Shown one piece after another: positions 1 through 5,160 of a stretch of DNA of 5,206 nucleotides (positions are counted from its first letter, which is position 1; each line of letters opens with the position of its first letter). The notes under the pieces were generated by a model, which did not search any database, had not been told where the DNA came from, and saw nothing but the letters and a program-made list of their open reading frames with translations. Source of the stretch: Microbacteriaceae bacterium (GTDB lineage: Bacteria > Actinomycetota > Actinomycetes > Actinomycetales > Microbacteriaceae); the NCBI GenBank assembly GCA_022701925.1, contig JAKONM010000177.1:1-5206 (forward strand), read 5' to 3'. The position numbers and the translations under genes are program-made.

Positions 1-198
1 CCGTCCGGCACGCCAGTCGGCGAGGTACTGCTCCTCGGCGGCGAACCAGCGCTGCAGGACCGCCTCGTCAGCCGACAGACCCAACGTTGGAAGCCAGTCC
101 GCCAGGGCCGCACAGGCGGCGCCCTCGTGATCCAGCAGCGTGCCGTCCAGGTCGAACAGCACAGCCACCACCCCGCCAGGTGTCGGATCGACACTCAC
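1..198 (-). CDS. HAD-family hydrolase, N-terminal 66 residues (cut by window edge)
   Basis: This is the start of a haloacid dehalogenase superfamily phosphatase or hydrolase. The reverse strand reads from a GTG at 198 and stays open to base 1. Residues 12-24 carry HAD motif I (AVLFDLDGTLLDH), with D16 as the expected aspartyl nucleophile and D18 as the general acid/base. The following helical stretch (ALADWLPTLGLSADEAVLQRWFAAEEQYLADW) looks like the start of the cap domain of a phosphoglycolate-phosphatase-like (subfamily I) member. Motifs II-IV lie outside the window, so substrate and completeness cannot be judged. The GTG overlaps the stop codon of the upstream recombinase in a GTGA arrangement, which suggests translational coupling. 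The only ribosome-binding signal is a G-rich run within the end of the recombinase gene. The family is confident; the specific function is unknown. Confidence 0.85.
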   Translation of the reverse strand, partial: MSVDPTPGGVVAVLFDLDGTLLDHEGAACAALADWLPTLGLSADEAVLQRWFAAEEQYLADWRAGR

Positions 199-782
199 GA
201 GCCCCCGCCGTCCGTCTCCGGCAGCACGCTTCGATCCCGCAGAGCCCGTTTCACGCTCGAGGCCCCGACCTTGAGCAGCGCCGCGATGTCGTCGAACGAC
301 TTCCCCTCGGCCCGCATCCGTCTCGCCAGCTCGATCCGGTCCGGCCCCATCACGGTCGGTCGCCCACCGAGCCGTCCGCGCGCTTTCGCGGCGGCGAGGC
401 CGGCTCGGGTCTTCTCGCTGATCTGCCGGCGCTGCATCTGCGCGAAGGCCGCCACGATGTGGAAGAACAGTTCACCCCCGTGGTCGGTGGTGTCGAACGG
501 CTCGGTCAGGGACTTGAACTGGATCCCCTGCTCCCGCAGCCGGCCCACGATCTCGATCAGATCCCCCACCGAACGACCGAGCCGGTCCGTGGAGTAGACC
601 GCCAGCACATCCCCCGGGTTCAAGTACTCGAGACAAGGCTGCAGCTGCGGCCGCGCGGTCGTCGAGCCCGAGAGTTTGTCTGTGAAGACCCGCGCCGCTC
701 CCGCCTTGCGGAGCGCGTCGAGCTGCGAGTCGAGGTTCTGATCCACCGTCGACACCCGCGCGTACCCGATCAGGTTCCCCAC
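195..782 (-). CDS. Small serine recombinase 1 (Tn3 resolvase / Hin invertase type)
   Basis: This is a complete resolvase/invertase-type serine recombinase of 195 residues, the usual family length. With the GTG at 782 as start, it shows GYARVST with catalytic S11, supporting Y7 and R9, then FTDKLSG, R44 in TARPQL, and the active-site cluster DRLGRS (D66, R67, R70). The long E helix follows, ending in SEKTRAGLAAAKARGRLGGRP (about 122-141). A helix-turn-helix DNA-binding domain lies at about 147-182. I chose the GTG at 782 because it sits two residues before the conserved LIGYARVST and has GGGGGAG six bases upstream. The frame stays open to a GTG at 866, giving a 28-residue extension unlike the family. 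It ends in a 4-base overlap with the HAD gene. Known family members resolve cointegrates or invert segments; which applies here cannot be told. No transposase is adjacent, so it may be a remnant of an older element. Confidence 0.9.
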   Translation of the reverse strand: MGNLIGYARVSTVDQNLDSQLDALRKAGAARVFTDKLSGSTTARPQLQPCLEYLNPGDVLAVYSTDRLGRSVGDLIEIVGRLREQGIQFKSLTEPFDTTDHGGELFFHIVAAFAQMQRRQISEKTRAGLAAAKARGRLGGRPTVMGPDRIELARRMRAEGKSFDDIAALLKVGASSVKRALRDRSVLPETDGGGS

Positions 783-858
783 CGACCACTCCCCCACGTC
801 CGACCGCGCCGCCCAATCGGCCACAAACGTACACGGGCGGCTTCCGGTCGATTTGATT

Positions 859-866
859 TCGGCCAC
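859..866 (-). promoter_or_regulatory. Alternative upstream start of recombinase 1, with 8-bp direct repeat
   Basis: A GTG at 866 is in frame with recombinase 1 and would add 28 residues. The octamer TCGGCCAC on the plus strand occurs at 817-824 and again at 859-866, 42 bp apart, so the words GTG-GCC-GA are duplicated in the same frame. The extension has no family similarity I can recognise and the GTG at 782 has the better ribosome-binding site, so this start is less likely. The repeat could instead be part of a recombinase binding region upstream of the gene. Confidence 0.25.
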
Positions 867-909
867 GAGTTCTGACCCTCGCGCTTCCCCGTGCTTCCGC
901 GTCTGGCTG

Positions 910-930
910 GACCTGCCTTAGAAGGAGGTC
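910..930. repeat. Dyad / stem-loop between the two recombinase genes
   Basis: GACCT at 910-914 pairs with AGGTC at 926-930, and CCTT at 916-919 pairs with AAGG at 922-925. This gives a nine-pair stem with one bulged G and a two-base AG loop. It lies 53 bp beyond the stop of recombinase 2 and upstream of recombinase 1, both transcribed leftward. There is no T run, so it is not a classical intrinsic terminator. It could be a weak terminator, a binding site for recombinase 1, or chance. Confidence 0.4.
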
Positions 931-982
931 AGAAACGATCGTTAGCGGCCGGGAGCTTCGGCGCCCTCGGCCGCTCGTGTCG

Positions 983-1618
983 TCAGACGAGGATCGATGG
1001 CACTGACTGCTCGACCTCCGGTGTGCTGAGGAGCGCGAGAGCCCGGTAGACCGATGCTCGACTGATGCCGAGGTCGGCGACGATCTGTCTGACCGAGTAG
1101 CCGGCCGCGCGCAAGGCTTGGATGTGGCGGACCTGCTTGTCGGCCAGAGCTGTCTTCGGACGCCCGGCTGGCAGTCCGGCCGCGACGCGGGCCGCTCGGG
1201 CTTCTGCGACGCGCTCGAGCATCTGGCGCCGTTCCCACTGCGCCATCACGAGCATGATCTGTCGGATCAGCTCACCGGTCGCGCCTTGCAGGTCCTCCAC
1301 CGGTTTCGCGCTGCGCACATGGACGCCGCGCTGCTCCAGCTCCTCCATCGCCTGCAGGGTTGCCAGTGTCGAGCGGCCGAGCCGGTCGAGGCCGTCGACC
1401 CAGACGATGTCGTTCGCGCGGACGTGTGAGAGCAGGTTTTGCCAGCCGGGCCGGTTCATCGTCTTGCCGGACATCGCGTCCTCGAAGACTCGCTCCTCCG
1501 GGATGCCGAGGTCGCTCAGCGCCTTGGTCTGGCGCTCATAGCTCTGCTGCAGGCTCGACTTGCGCCGGTAGCCCCAGGTGATCGCAGGTGAGGTGGGTTC
1601 CTCATGGGTAGTAGTCAT
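983..1618 (-). CDS. Small serine recombinase 2, divergent; candidate cassette recombinase
   Basis: This is a complete 211-residue serine recombinase with an ATG at 1618. The catalytic motif is GYRRKSS (Y17, R19, S21), a departure from the usual YARVST, and the following DQN is replaced by QQS. The other active-site residues are present: R56 in NRPGW, and D78, R79 and R82 in DRLGRS. The E helix (about 114-145) includes QWERRQMLERVAEARAA. AGRPK marks the hinge and a helix-turn-helix lies at about 160-193 (QALRAAGYSVRQIVADLGIS). It is therefore a resolvase/invertase-length enzyme, not a large serine integrase, and it should cut with a two-base overlap. Directly upstream, 1619-1787 holds a cluster of GTCTC-N14-GAGAC dyads, the position where resolvases keep their res site. 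The same dyads bound each gene block to the right, so this is the likeliest enzyme acting on them (inference). It shares only family-level similarity with recombinase 1, so it is not a recent duplicate. Confidence 0.92.
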   Translation of the reverse strand: MTTTHEEPTSPAITWGYRRKSSLQQSYERQTKALSDLGIPEERVFEDAMSGKTMNRPGWQNLLSHVRANDIVWVDGLDRLGRSTLATLQAMEELEQRGVHVRSAKPVEDLQGATGELIRQIMLVMAQWERRQMLERVAEARAARVAAGLPAGRPKTALADKQVRHIQALRAAGYSVRQIVADLGISRASVYRALALLSTPEVEQSVPSILV

Positions 1619-1621
1619 CGC

Positions 1622-1636
1622 GCATCGTCTCGATGC
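1622..1636 (-). promoter_or_regulatory. Perfect hairpin just upstream of the recombinase 2 start codon
   Basis: GCATCG, then TCT, then CGATGC form a perfect six-pair palindrome with a three-base loop, ending three bases before the ATG at 1618. In the leftward mRNA the loop and stem contain GAGACG, the only weak Shine-Dalgarno-like sequence at this start. Folding could therefore limit translation. The same bases include one of the GTCTC/GAGAC half-sites, so a protein operator is the alternative reading. Confidence 0.45.
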
Positions 1637-1704
1637 TGACTCCGTAGCACCGGAACGAGACCAGCGTTCTGAGACAGCTTCTGAGAATCAGGCCCTCCGA
1701 GGCC

Positions 1705-1728
1705 GTCTCAAACGCTCAGCAGCGAGAC
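1705..1728 (+). repeat. 24-bp dyad site A0 (GTCTC-N14-GAGAC, exact)
   Basis: GTCTC at 1705-1709 and GAGAC at 1724-1728 are separated by 14 bases. The central dinucleotide (1716-1717) is TC, not the CT seen in the other sites. Its inner sequence AAACGCTCAGCAGC is also the most different. It may therefore be an accessory binding site rather than a crossover site. Confidence 0.7.
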
Positions 1729-1739
1729 GCGGCTGGACC

Positions 1740-1763
1740 GTCTCACCTGCCTGCTTGCGAGCC
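1740..1763 (+). repeat. 24-bp dyad site A1 (resident, attI-like)
   Basis: The left arm is GTCTCACCTGC, the core CT is at 1751-1752 and the right arm is GCTTGCGAGCC. It matches nine of ten bases of GTCTC-N14-GAGAC. The left arm plus core, with the preceding C, is a 14-base identity with site B at 2300-2313. It directly abuts site A2 with no bases between. Confidence 0.8.
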
Positions 1764-1787
1764 GTCTCGCTCTCCTGCACGCGAGAC
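1764..1787 (+). repeat. 24-bp dyad site A2 (exact; left boundary of gene block 1)
   Basis: The left arm is GTCTCGCTCTC, the core CT is at 1775-1776 and the right arm is GCACGCGAGAC. The ten fixed bases match exactly. It abuts A1 on the left and lies 26 bp from the end of the hypothetical gene on the right. The A1-A2 pair is a tandem with core-to-core spacing of 24 bp. Confidence 0.8.
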
Positions 1788-1813
1788 GGACTTGGAGGAT
1801 GCCGCGGGGCTTA

Positions 1814-2239
1814 CTAGCTCGGCTGCCCGCTCCGCGGCGCCGCTGCAACGACGACCGGTGTCGGCTCCGGCGCAAGTGCCAAGCGGGATCGATACACCCG
1901 TCCGCCCTGTCGCCTACGCCACTCGATCTCGAACAGATCGCCGCCGCCCAGAGAGCGGAACACGACGAGCTTGACCATCTGTCCGGGTTCGATACGAGTC
2001 AGGTCGCCCTCGACGCCGCTCAGCGACGTGCCGTCTGCGAACCGAAGCGTGACGTCAAGGGCCGCTTGTGGCATCCGGTTCTCGAGCAGCCGCGCACTGC
2101 GCTGAAAGTGCGTCACCCGCCACCTCTCGCCGAGCAGTTGAAGCGCTCGATCGGTCCGCCAAGAGCGCCAGGCGCCGTAGGCGCCGGTCAGAAGACCGCC
2201 AATGCCGGTGACGTAGGGCAGGAGGGCATTGAGGTCCAT
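1814..2239 (-). CDS. Hypothetical one-TM protein (gene block 1)
   Basis: I do not recognise this 141-residue protein. It starts at an ATG at 2239 and ends with TAG 26 bp from site A2. Residues 4-23 (NALLPYVTGIGGLLTGAYGA) form one hydrophobic, glycine-rich membrane segment or uncleaved signal anchor, followed by a basic, tryptophan-containing stretch (WRSWRTDR). The rest (about 45-125) is soluble, with alternating hydrophobic residues suggesting beta strands (for example LDVTLRFADG and VKLVVFRSL), and ends in a proline/alanine-rich tail. A small membrane-anchored beta domain is the best description. The upstream 61 bp to site B show no clear Shine-Dalgarno or promoter, so a leaderless transcript is possible. 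It is the only gene between two 24-bp sites and points back toward the recombinase. Codon usage looks like its neighbours. I judge it real because the frame is clean, has a plausible architecture, and fills the interval. Confidence 0.7.
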   Translation of the reverse strand: MDLNALLPYVTGIGGLLTGAYGAWRSWRTDRALQLLGERWRVTHFQRSARLLENRMPQAALDVTLRFADGTSLSGVEGDLTRIEPGQMVKLVVFRSLGGGDLFEIEWRRRQGGRVYRSRLALAPEPTPVVVAAAPRSGQPS

Positions 2240-2300
2240 CGACCAAGTGTCGAGTGACCATCCGACAACGGAGGTGCTGTCGCCCGGGCAGGACGGCCAC

Positions 2301-2324
2301 GTCTCACCTGCCTATTTCTGCGAC
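2301..2324 (+). repeat. 24-bp dyad site B (boundary of gene blocks 1 and 2)
   Basis: The left arm is GTCTCACCTGC, the core CT is at 2312-2313 and the right arm is ATTTCTGCGAC, the most degenerate of the set. It matches nine of ten fixed bases. The left arm and core are identical to site A1, and the identity stops at the core, as expected if strand exchange occurred there. It lies between divergently transcribed genes. Confidence 0.75.
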
Positions 2325-2422
2325 GGGCGGCTTGTGGAGCGGGCGCCAGGCTTTCGGGTTGTTGGTGACAGGGATCGGGATCTTCGCTTGACTGCTGGCT
2401 CAGCCGAAGAGAGAGACGGGCC

Positions 2423-3508
2423 ATGTCGAGCACCCTCTTCCCAGCGTGGGCGGCCGTGGTGTTCGCCGTCATGCTGTCGGTGCTGCTGCTGGTGCCTTTC
2501 GCAGCGTTCCAGTACCGGCGCCGCGGCGGCCTGAGCGTCGCCCTGGTCGTGATCGACTTCGCGATCCTGCTCTACGTCCTCGCGCTGGCGACCTACACGC
2601 TGCTGCCGCTGCCCGCACGGACCACGGACTTCTGCACCGTCCACACCGCGCAGCCGCAGCTGCTGCCCGGCCGCTTCGTCCTCGACATCCTCAGGGAGAG
2701 CGCGACACGGTCCGGCGTGACCGGGCTGCTGCTGAACCCGGCGCTGCTGCAGGTGCTCTTCAACATTGCGCTGTTCGTCCCGCTCGGCATGATCGTGCGC
2801 CACTACGGCCGCCGGACCGTGCTGGTCGCCGCACTGACCGGTCTCGCCGTCTCCGCCCTGATCGAGTTCACGCAACTGACCGGCGACTGGTTCCTCTACC
2901 CCTGCGCGTACCGCCTCTTCGACGTCGACGACCTGATCGCCAACACCGGTGGAGCACTGCTCGGCGCGCTCCTCGCCCCCGCGCTGCGACTGCTGCCCGA
3001 CCGCGGGCCCACGACTCCCGACCGGCCGCGGCCCGTCACCGCAGTCCGACGGCTGCTCGGCATGGCCTGCGACTGGCTCGTGGTCAGCCTGGGCGGCCTG
3101 ACCGTCACCATCGTGTTCCTCTCGGTGGTCCAGAACCGCACCGCGCTACCGACGCCGGCCGACGACTTCCTCCGCATCAAGTTCGGCACCCTGGTCTTCA
3201 CCATCGTGCAGCTTGTCGCCGTGCTGCGCACCGGACGCACCATCGGTGAAGCGGTCGTCCGACTCCAACCCGTCGACGCCGGCACCAGCGGTCGCCGGCT
3301 TCTGCGGTGGCTGATCGGCATAGGCGGGTGGAGCCTGCTGAACGCGCTCCCGTCGCCGATCGGCGGCACCGCCGCCGGGATCGCGCTGCTCGCCGCGGTC
3401 GTGCTCGTCTTCACCACCCGCAACCACCGCGGACTCCCCCACCTCGCCGCCGGCTGGTACGTGCAGGACGACCGCGCCGACCTACCCGCAGAGGCGCCGG
3501 CCGGGTGA
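2423..3508 (+). CDS. VanZ-like and RDD-like fused membrane protein (gene block 2)
   Basis: This 361-residue integral membrane protein has an N-terminal VanZ-like domain and a C-terminal RDD-like domain. Hydrophobic segments lie at about 7-29, 38-60, 106-126, 131-152 and 171-190 (VanZ part). Further ones lie at about 213-236, 250-268, 295-309 and 316-331. VanZ hallmarks are NIALFVPLG (114-122), IEFTQ (147-151) and YRLFDVDDLIANTGGALLG (163-181). The second half fits RDD: RRLLGMACDWLVV near 209, GRTIGEAVVRLQPVD (271-285), then GRRLLRW. VanZ of Enterococcus gives low-level teicoplanin resistance, and homologues in actinomycetes are common with unknown roles; RDD proteins are poorly characterised. 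The fusion is known in actinobacteria from memory. The ATG at 2423 has GAGAGAGAC upstream. The gene sits alone between sites B and C, 98 bp from B and 30 bp from C. Antibiotic resistance should not be assumed. Confidence 0.88.
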   Translation: MSSTLFPAWAAVVFAVMLSVLLLVPFAAFQYRRRGGLSVALVVIDFAILLYVLALATYTLLPLPARTTDFCTVHTAQPQLLPGRFVLDILRESATRSGVTGLLLNPALLQVLFNIALFVPLGMIVRHYGRRTVLVAALTGLAVSALIEFTQLTGDWFLYPCAYRLFDVDDLIANTGGALLGALLAPALRLLPDRGPTTPDRPRPVTAVRRLLGMACDWLVVSLGGLTVTIVFLSVVQNRTALPTPADDFLRIKFGTLVFTIVQLVAVLRTGRTIGEAVVRLQPVDAGTSGRRLLRWLIGIGGWSLLNALPSPIGGTAAGIALLAAVVLVFTTRNHRGLPHLAAGWYVQDDRADLPAEAPAG

Positions 3509-3523
3509 GCCCGCTCGGGCTCA
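3506..3523 (+). terminator. Stem-loop overlapping the stop of the VanZ-RDD gene
   Basis: TGAGCCC at 3506-3512 and GGGCTCA at 3517-3523 form a seven-pair perfect stem with a GCTC tetraloop. The stem begins at the TGA stop codon. No T run follows (AAACCCC), so it is a possible terminator of the high-GC type without a U tract. It ends 15 bp before site C and could alternatively be part of that recombination site's surroundings. Confidence 0.45.
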
Positions 3524-3538
3524 AACCCCGGACAAGCC

Positions 3539-3562
3539 ATCTCAACTGCCTGCTGGCGAGAC
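3539..3562 (+). repeat. 24-bp dyad site C (boundary of gene blocks 2 and 3)
   Basis: The left arm is ATCTCAACTGC, the core CT is at 3550-3551 and the right arm is GCTGGCGAGAC. It matches nine of ten fixed bases. Its right arm matches the right arms of A1, A2 and D at nine of eleven positions each. It lies 30 bp after the VanZ-RDD stop, and GAGAC is followed by CCC here and in site D. Confidence 0.8.
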
Positions 3563-3869
3563 CCCTCACCGTCTTGCCCGTTAGGCCAGCACCGTTGCGT
3601 CCGAGTGCCCGAACGGCTTCACCCGCGACGTTGTAGGTAGGTAGCGACCCGAACCGGTCATCGCGGTAGCCGACGCGGCCACTCCGCTGCTCGTTCTCTG
3701 ACTCAATGCGCGAGCTCTCCGACTATCCGAGCCGGCGCGCCTAGGAAGGCATCTCCTCACACGAGGGACGAGGCCGGGTTGCTGCTGCCACGCACAATCG
3801 CGGACCGTGAGCCCGTCGGCCGGGCCGGGCCCGTCGTGTTCGAGTTGGCGACCTCTGACGACAGGACGC
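3563..3869. other. 307-bp stretch without a convincing gene
   Basis: Between site C and the end of the WYL gene I find no supported gene. A minus-strand open frame of about 60 codons across 3560-3720 reads plausibly (GYRDDRFGSLPTYNVAGEAV) but has an in-frame TAG just upstream and no ATG or GTG start, so at best it is a decayed fragment. Minor features are a GTAGGTAGGTAG run near 3632 and a very G/C-rich stretch at about 3810-3835. This is much more spacer than in the other two blocks. Confidence 0.4.
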
Positions 3870-4574
3870 TCAGGCGAGCCGCCTCGTCGGCCATCGTGCG
3901 AGATCAGCTTCGAGGAGTGCTGGATCCCGGGGCGTGAACACCTCGTCGAGGATCTCGAGTCGGGAGATCCGCTCGACGTGGAAGCCGCGGATTGCATCCC
4001 GCAGCCGACACCACCCGGCGAGGAGCCACGAATCTCCAGCGCGGAGGAGTTCCATCGCCTCAACGTCGCGGACGGTGGAAATACCGGCGGTCCTGTCCGC
4101 AGCGAGGTAGTCGATCCTGACCACACGGCGCGATGTGATGGCGTCGGACAGCATCCCGATAGGCACGCTGCCGTCCAGCGGGGCGACGGCGTCGACGACG
4201 CGCATCTTCCCGAGCATCGTGTTCACGGGCTCGCGATGTCGCTCGAGCATCACCGATGAGATCTTCGCCCGTGCTCGCCGCGCCGCCGCCTGGTACGGAG
4301 ACGACTCGAGCAGCGCGAGCCCGGCAAGCACCGCGAGGGACTCGGTCGCAGAGAGGTTCAGCGGCGGCAACGAGTAGTCACTAAGAATGGAGTAGCCCCC
4401 ATGCACGCCGTGGTCCGCATAGATGGGTACGCCGACGACCTGCAGCGACGCGATGTCGCGCTCGATCGTGCGCGGAGACACGCCGAACTCGGTAGCGAGC
4501 CGGGCGGCGGACCATGGCCGGCTGGCTCCGCGGAGCAGATCGACGAGGGCGTACTGCCGCTCGGCTCGCTTCAT
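3870..4574 (-). CDS. YafY-type transcriptional regulator (HTH + WYL)
   Basis: This 234-residue regulator starts at an ATG at 4574. A winged helix-turn-helix (HTH_11/DeoR-like) occupies about 5-58, with the recognition helix SPRTIERDIASL (33-44) and the wing HGVHGGYSI. A linker with NLSATESLAVLAGLALL follows, then a WYL-type ligand-sensing domain at about 137-208. The WYL signature is altered to SWLLAGWCRLRDAIRGFHVERI (182-203), which keeps the R..F...RI pattern. The family binds small ligands or nucleic acid and controls nearby genes. The frame is open further upstream to 4850, but that part overlaps the SnoaL-like gene and has no domain similarity, so it is rejected. The preceding sequence has only a weak AGG. 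It follows the SnoaL-like gene on the same strand by 40 bp, so the two probably form an operon and the regulator may control it. Confidence 0.9.
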   Translation of the reverse strand: MKRAERQYALVDLLRGASRPWSAARLATEFGVSPRTIERDIASLQVVGVPIYADHGVHGGYSILSDYSLPPLNLSATESLAVLAGLALLESSPYQAAARRARAKISSVMLERHREPVNTMLGKMRVVDAVAPLDGSVPIGMLSDAITSRRVVRIDYLAADRTAGISTVRDVEAMELLRAGDSWLLAGWCRLRDAIRGFHVERISRLEILDEVFTPRDPALLEADLARWPTRRLA

Positions 4575-4614
4575 GACCTGAGTGTCCCAGTCGGGGTCGC
4601 GCTGACGAATCCGG

Positions 4615-5022
4615 TTAGCTGCGCATGCTCCGGCTACCCCCGACGGACCACACGCGCCGCACTCGGCCGTCCGCGTCAAAGTCGAAGACGTCGACTCCTC
4701 CGGCGATGACACCGTCCGCCTCGACGTCCCACAGCAGCCGCCCATGCTCGCCATCGATCGCGTCATCCACAGCGGTGAAGACCGTCGTCGGGTGCTGCCC
4801 GTGCCACCAGTCGAGGTAACGCACGAAGTCCTCGCGGGTTCGGATGTCATCCGCCGGCGTCGAACCGTCCGGCTCGGTCACGGCGAAGTGAATCCGAAAG
4901 TCGTCCGAGCAGACCTGTCGCGCGATCTCCCCATCGGAGTTCCACATCGTCAACCAGAGATCGAGCGCCTGACGGGAGCTCATCGTCGAAGTCTTGCTCG
5001 GGGTGGTGGTGTTCTGAGTCAT
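4615..5022 (-). CDS. SnoaL/NTF2-like small protein
   Basis: This 135-residue protein fits the SnoaL-like branch of the NTF2 fold, a cone-shaped alpha+beta barrel used by small isomerases, cyclases and many proteins of unknown function. Visible features are the N-terminal helix SRQALDLWLTMWNSD (16-30), then CSDDFRIHF, the helix TREDFVRYLDWWHGQHP (62-78), and paired strands TTVFTAVDDAID, HGRLLWDVEADG and GGVDVFDFDADGRVRRVWSV (108-127). The last is typical of the family's closing strands. I chose the ATG at 5022; a TTG at 5052 and an ATG at 4983 are in frame alternatives, and none has a good Shine-Dalgarno. Substrate is unknown and no certain catalytic pair can be named. It is the first gene of a minus-strand pair with the WYL regulator and lies 138 bp from site D. 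The first 15 residues are polar and probably disordered. Confidence 0.82.
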   Translation of the reverse strand: MTQNTTTPSKTSTMSSRQALDLWLTMWNSDGEIARQVCSDDFRIHFAVTEPDGSTPADDIRTREDFVRYLDWWHGQHPTTVFTAVDDAIDGEHGRLLWDVEADGVIAGGVDVFDFDADGRVRRVWSVGGSRSMRS

Positions 5023-5045
5023 GGCAACCACTGTGCGAGGTCGGC

Positions 5046-5069
5046 GCGACAACTGCCTGTCGGCGTTCC
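5046..5069. repeat. Weak possible relic of a 24-bp site upstream of the SnoaL-like gene
   Basis: The inner 14 bases AACTGCCTGTCGGC at 5051-5064 match the inner part of site C at 12 of 14 positions and have CT at the centre. The outer pentamers (GCGAC and GTTCC) do not fit GTCTC and GAGAC. GACA at 5048-5051 and TGTC at 5058-5061 form a small dyad that may instead be an operator for the downstream regulator. Confidence 0.25.
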
Positions 5070-5160
5070 CGAACTGTGGCAGAGACGGGCTCCCCCTCGT
5101 AGGTCAGTCAGCAGTGCTACCCACTCCGTGCTCCGACTCGCGTCAACACGACGGTCCTCG

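Larger units (their letters stand above)
1619..1787. promoter_or_regulatory. Recombinase 2 upstream control/recombination region rich in GTCTC and GAGAC
   Basis: In this 169-bp non-coding stretch, GTCTC occurs at 1627, 1705, 1740 and 1764 and GAGAC at 1657, 1671, 1724 and 1783. That is eight pentamers where about a third of one would be expected for equal base use. Three form full 24-bp dyads (1705, 1740, 1764). A fourth near-dyad, GACTC-N14-GAGAC at 1638-1661, matches nine of ten fixed bases. TTCTGAGA is directly repeated at 1667-1674 and 1679-1686. The arrangement resembles a resolvase res region or an integron attI: several binding sites next to the recombinase gene. The promoter of recombinase 2 must lie here, so autoregulation is plausible, but I could not pick convincing -35 and -10 boxes. 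Confidence 0.7.

Noticed and set aside
87..875. Long open frame on the plus strand opposite recombinase 1 and the HAD start
   Set aside because: Its product is arginine/proline-rich with no domain, and it is antisense to genes with clear catalytic motifs; an effect of high GC.
910..930. On the minus strand ACCTCCTT then CTAAGG resembles the 3' end of actinobacterial 16S rRNA (anti-Shine-Dalgarno)
   Set aside because: One base is missing, the flanks do not match 16S rRNA, and the dyad explains the similarity; a fragment of rRNA is not supported.
2841..2853. Two GTCTC pentamers inside the VanZ-RDD gene
   Set aside because: Neither has GAGAC at the 14-base spacing, and they are ordinary coding codons.
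2446..3249. Long plus-strand open frame inside the VanZ-RDD gene in another frame
   Set aside because: The product is an arginine/alanine-rich shadow, whereas the overlapping frame has VanZ motifs and membrane segments.
3580..3586. GTTAGGC resembling the R' box of classical integron attC sites
   Set aside because: No matching RYYYAAC partner box at a suitable distance and no tyrosine integrase gene in the window; a seven-base degenerate match is expected by chance.
3604..3640. TGCCCGAACGG motif reminiscent of a tRNA D arm
   Set aside because: No anticodon arm, no T-arm consensus and no closing acceptor stem follow.
3741..3764. A further ATCTC-N14-GAGGC dyad-like sequence
   Set aside because: Only eight of ten fixed bases match, about two such matches are expected by chance in the window, and the centre is CG rather than CT.
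4575..4850. Upstream extension of the WYL regulator by 92 residues
   Set aside because: The extension lies inside the SnoaL-like gene in another frame, is low-complexity in character, and the HTH domain begins right after the ATG at 4574.
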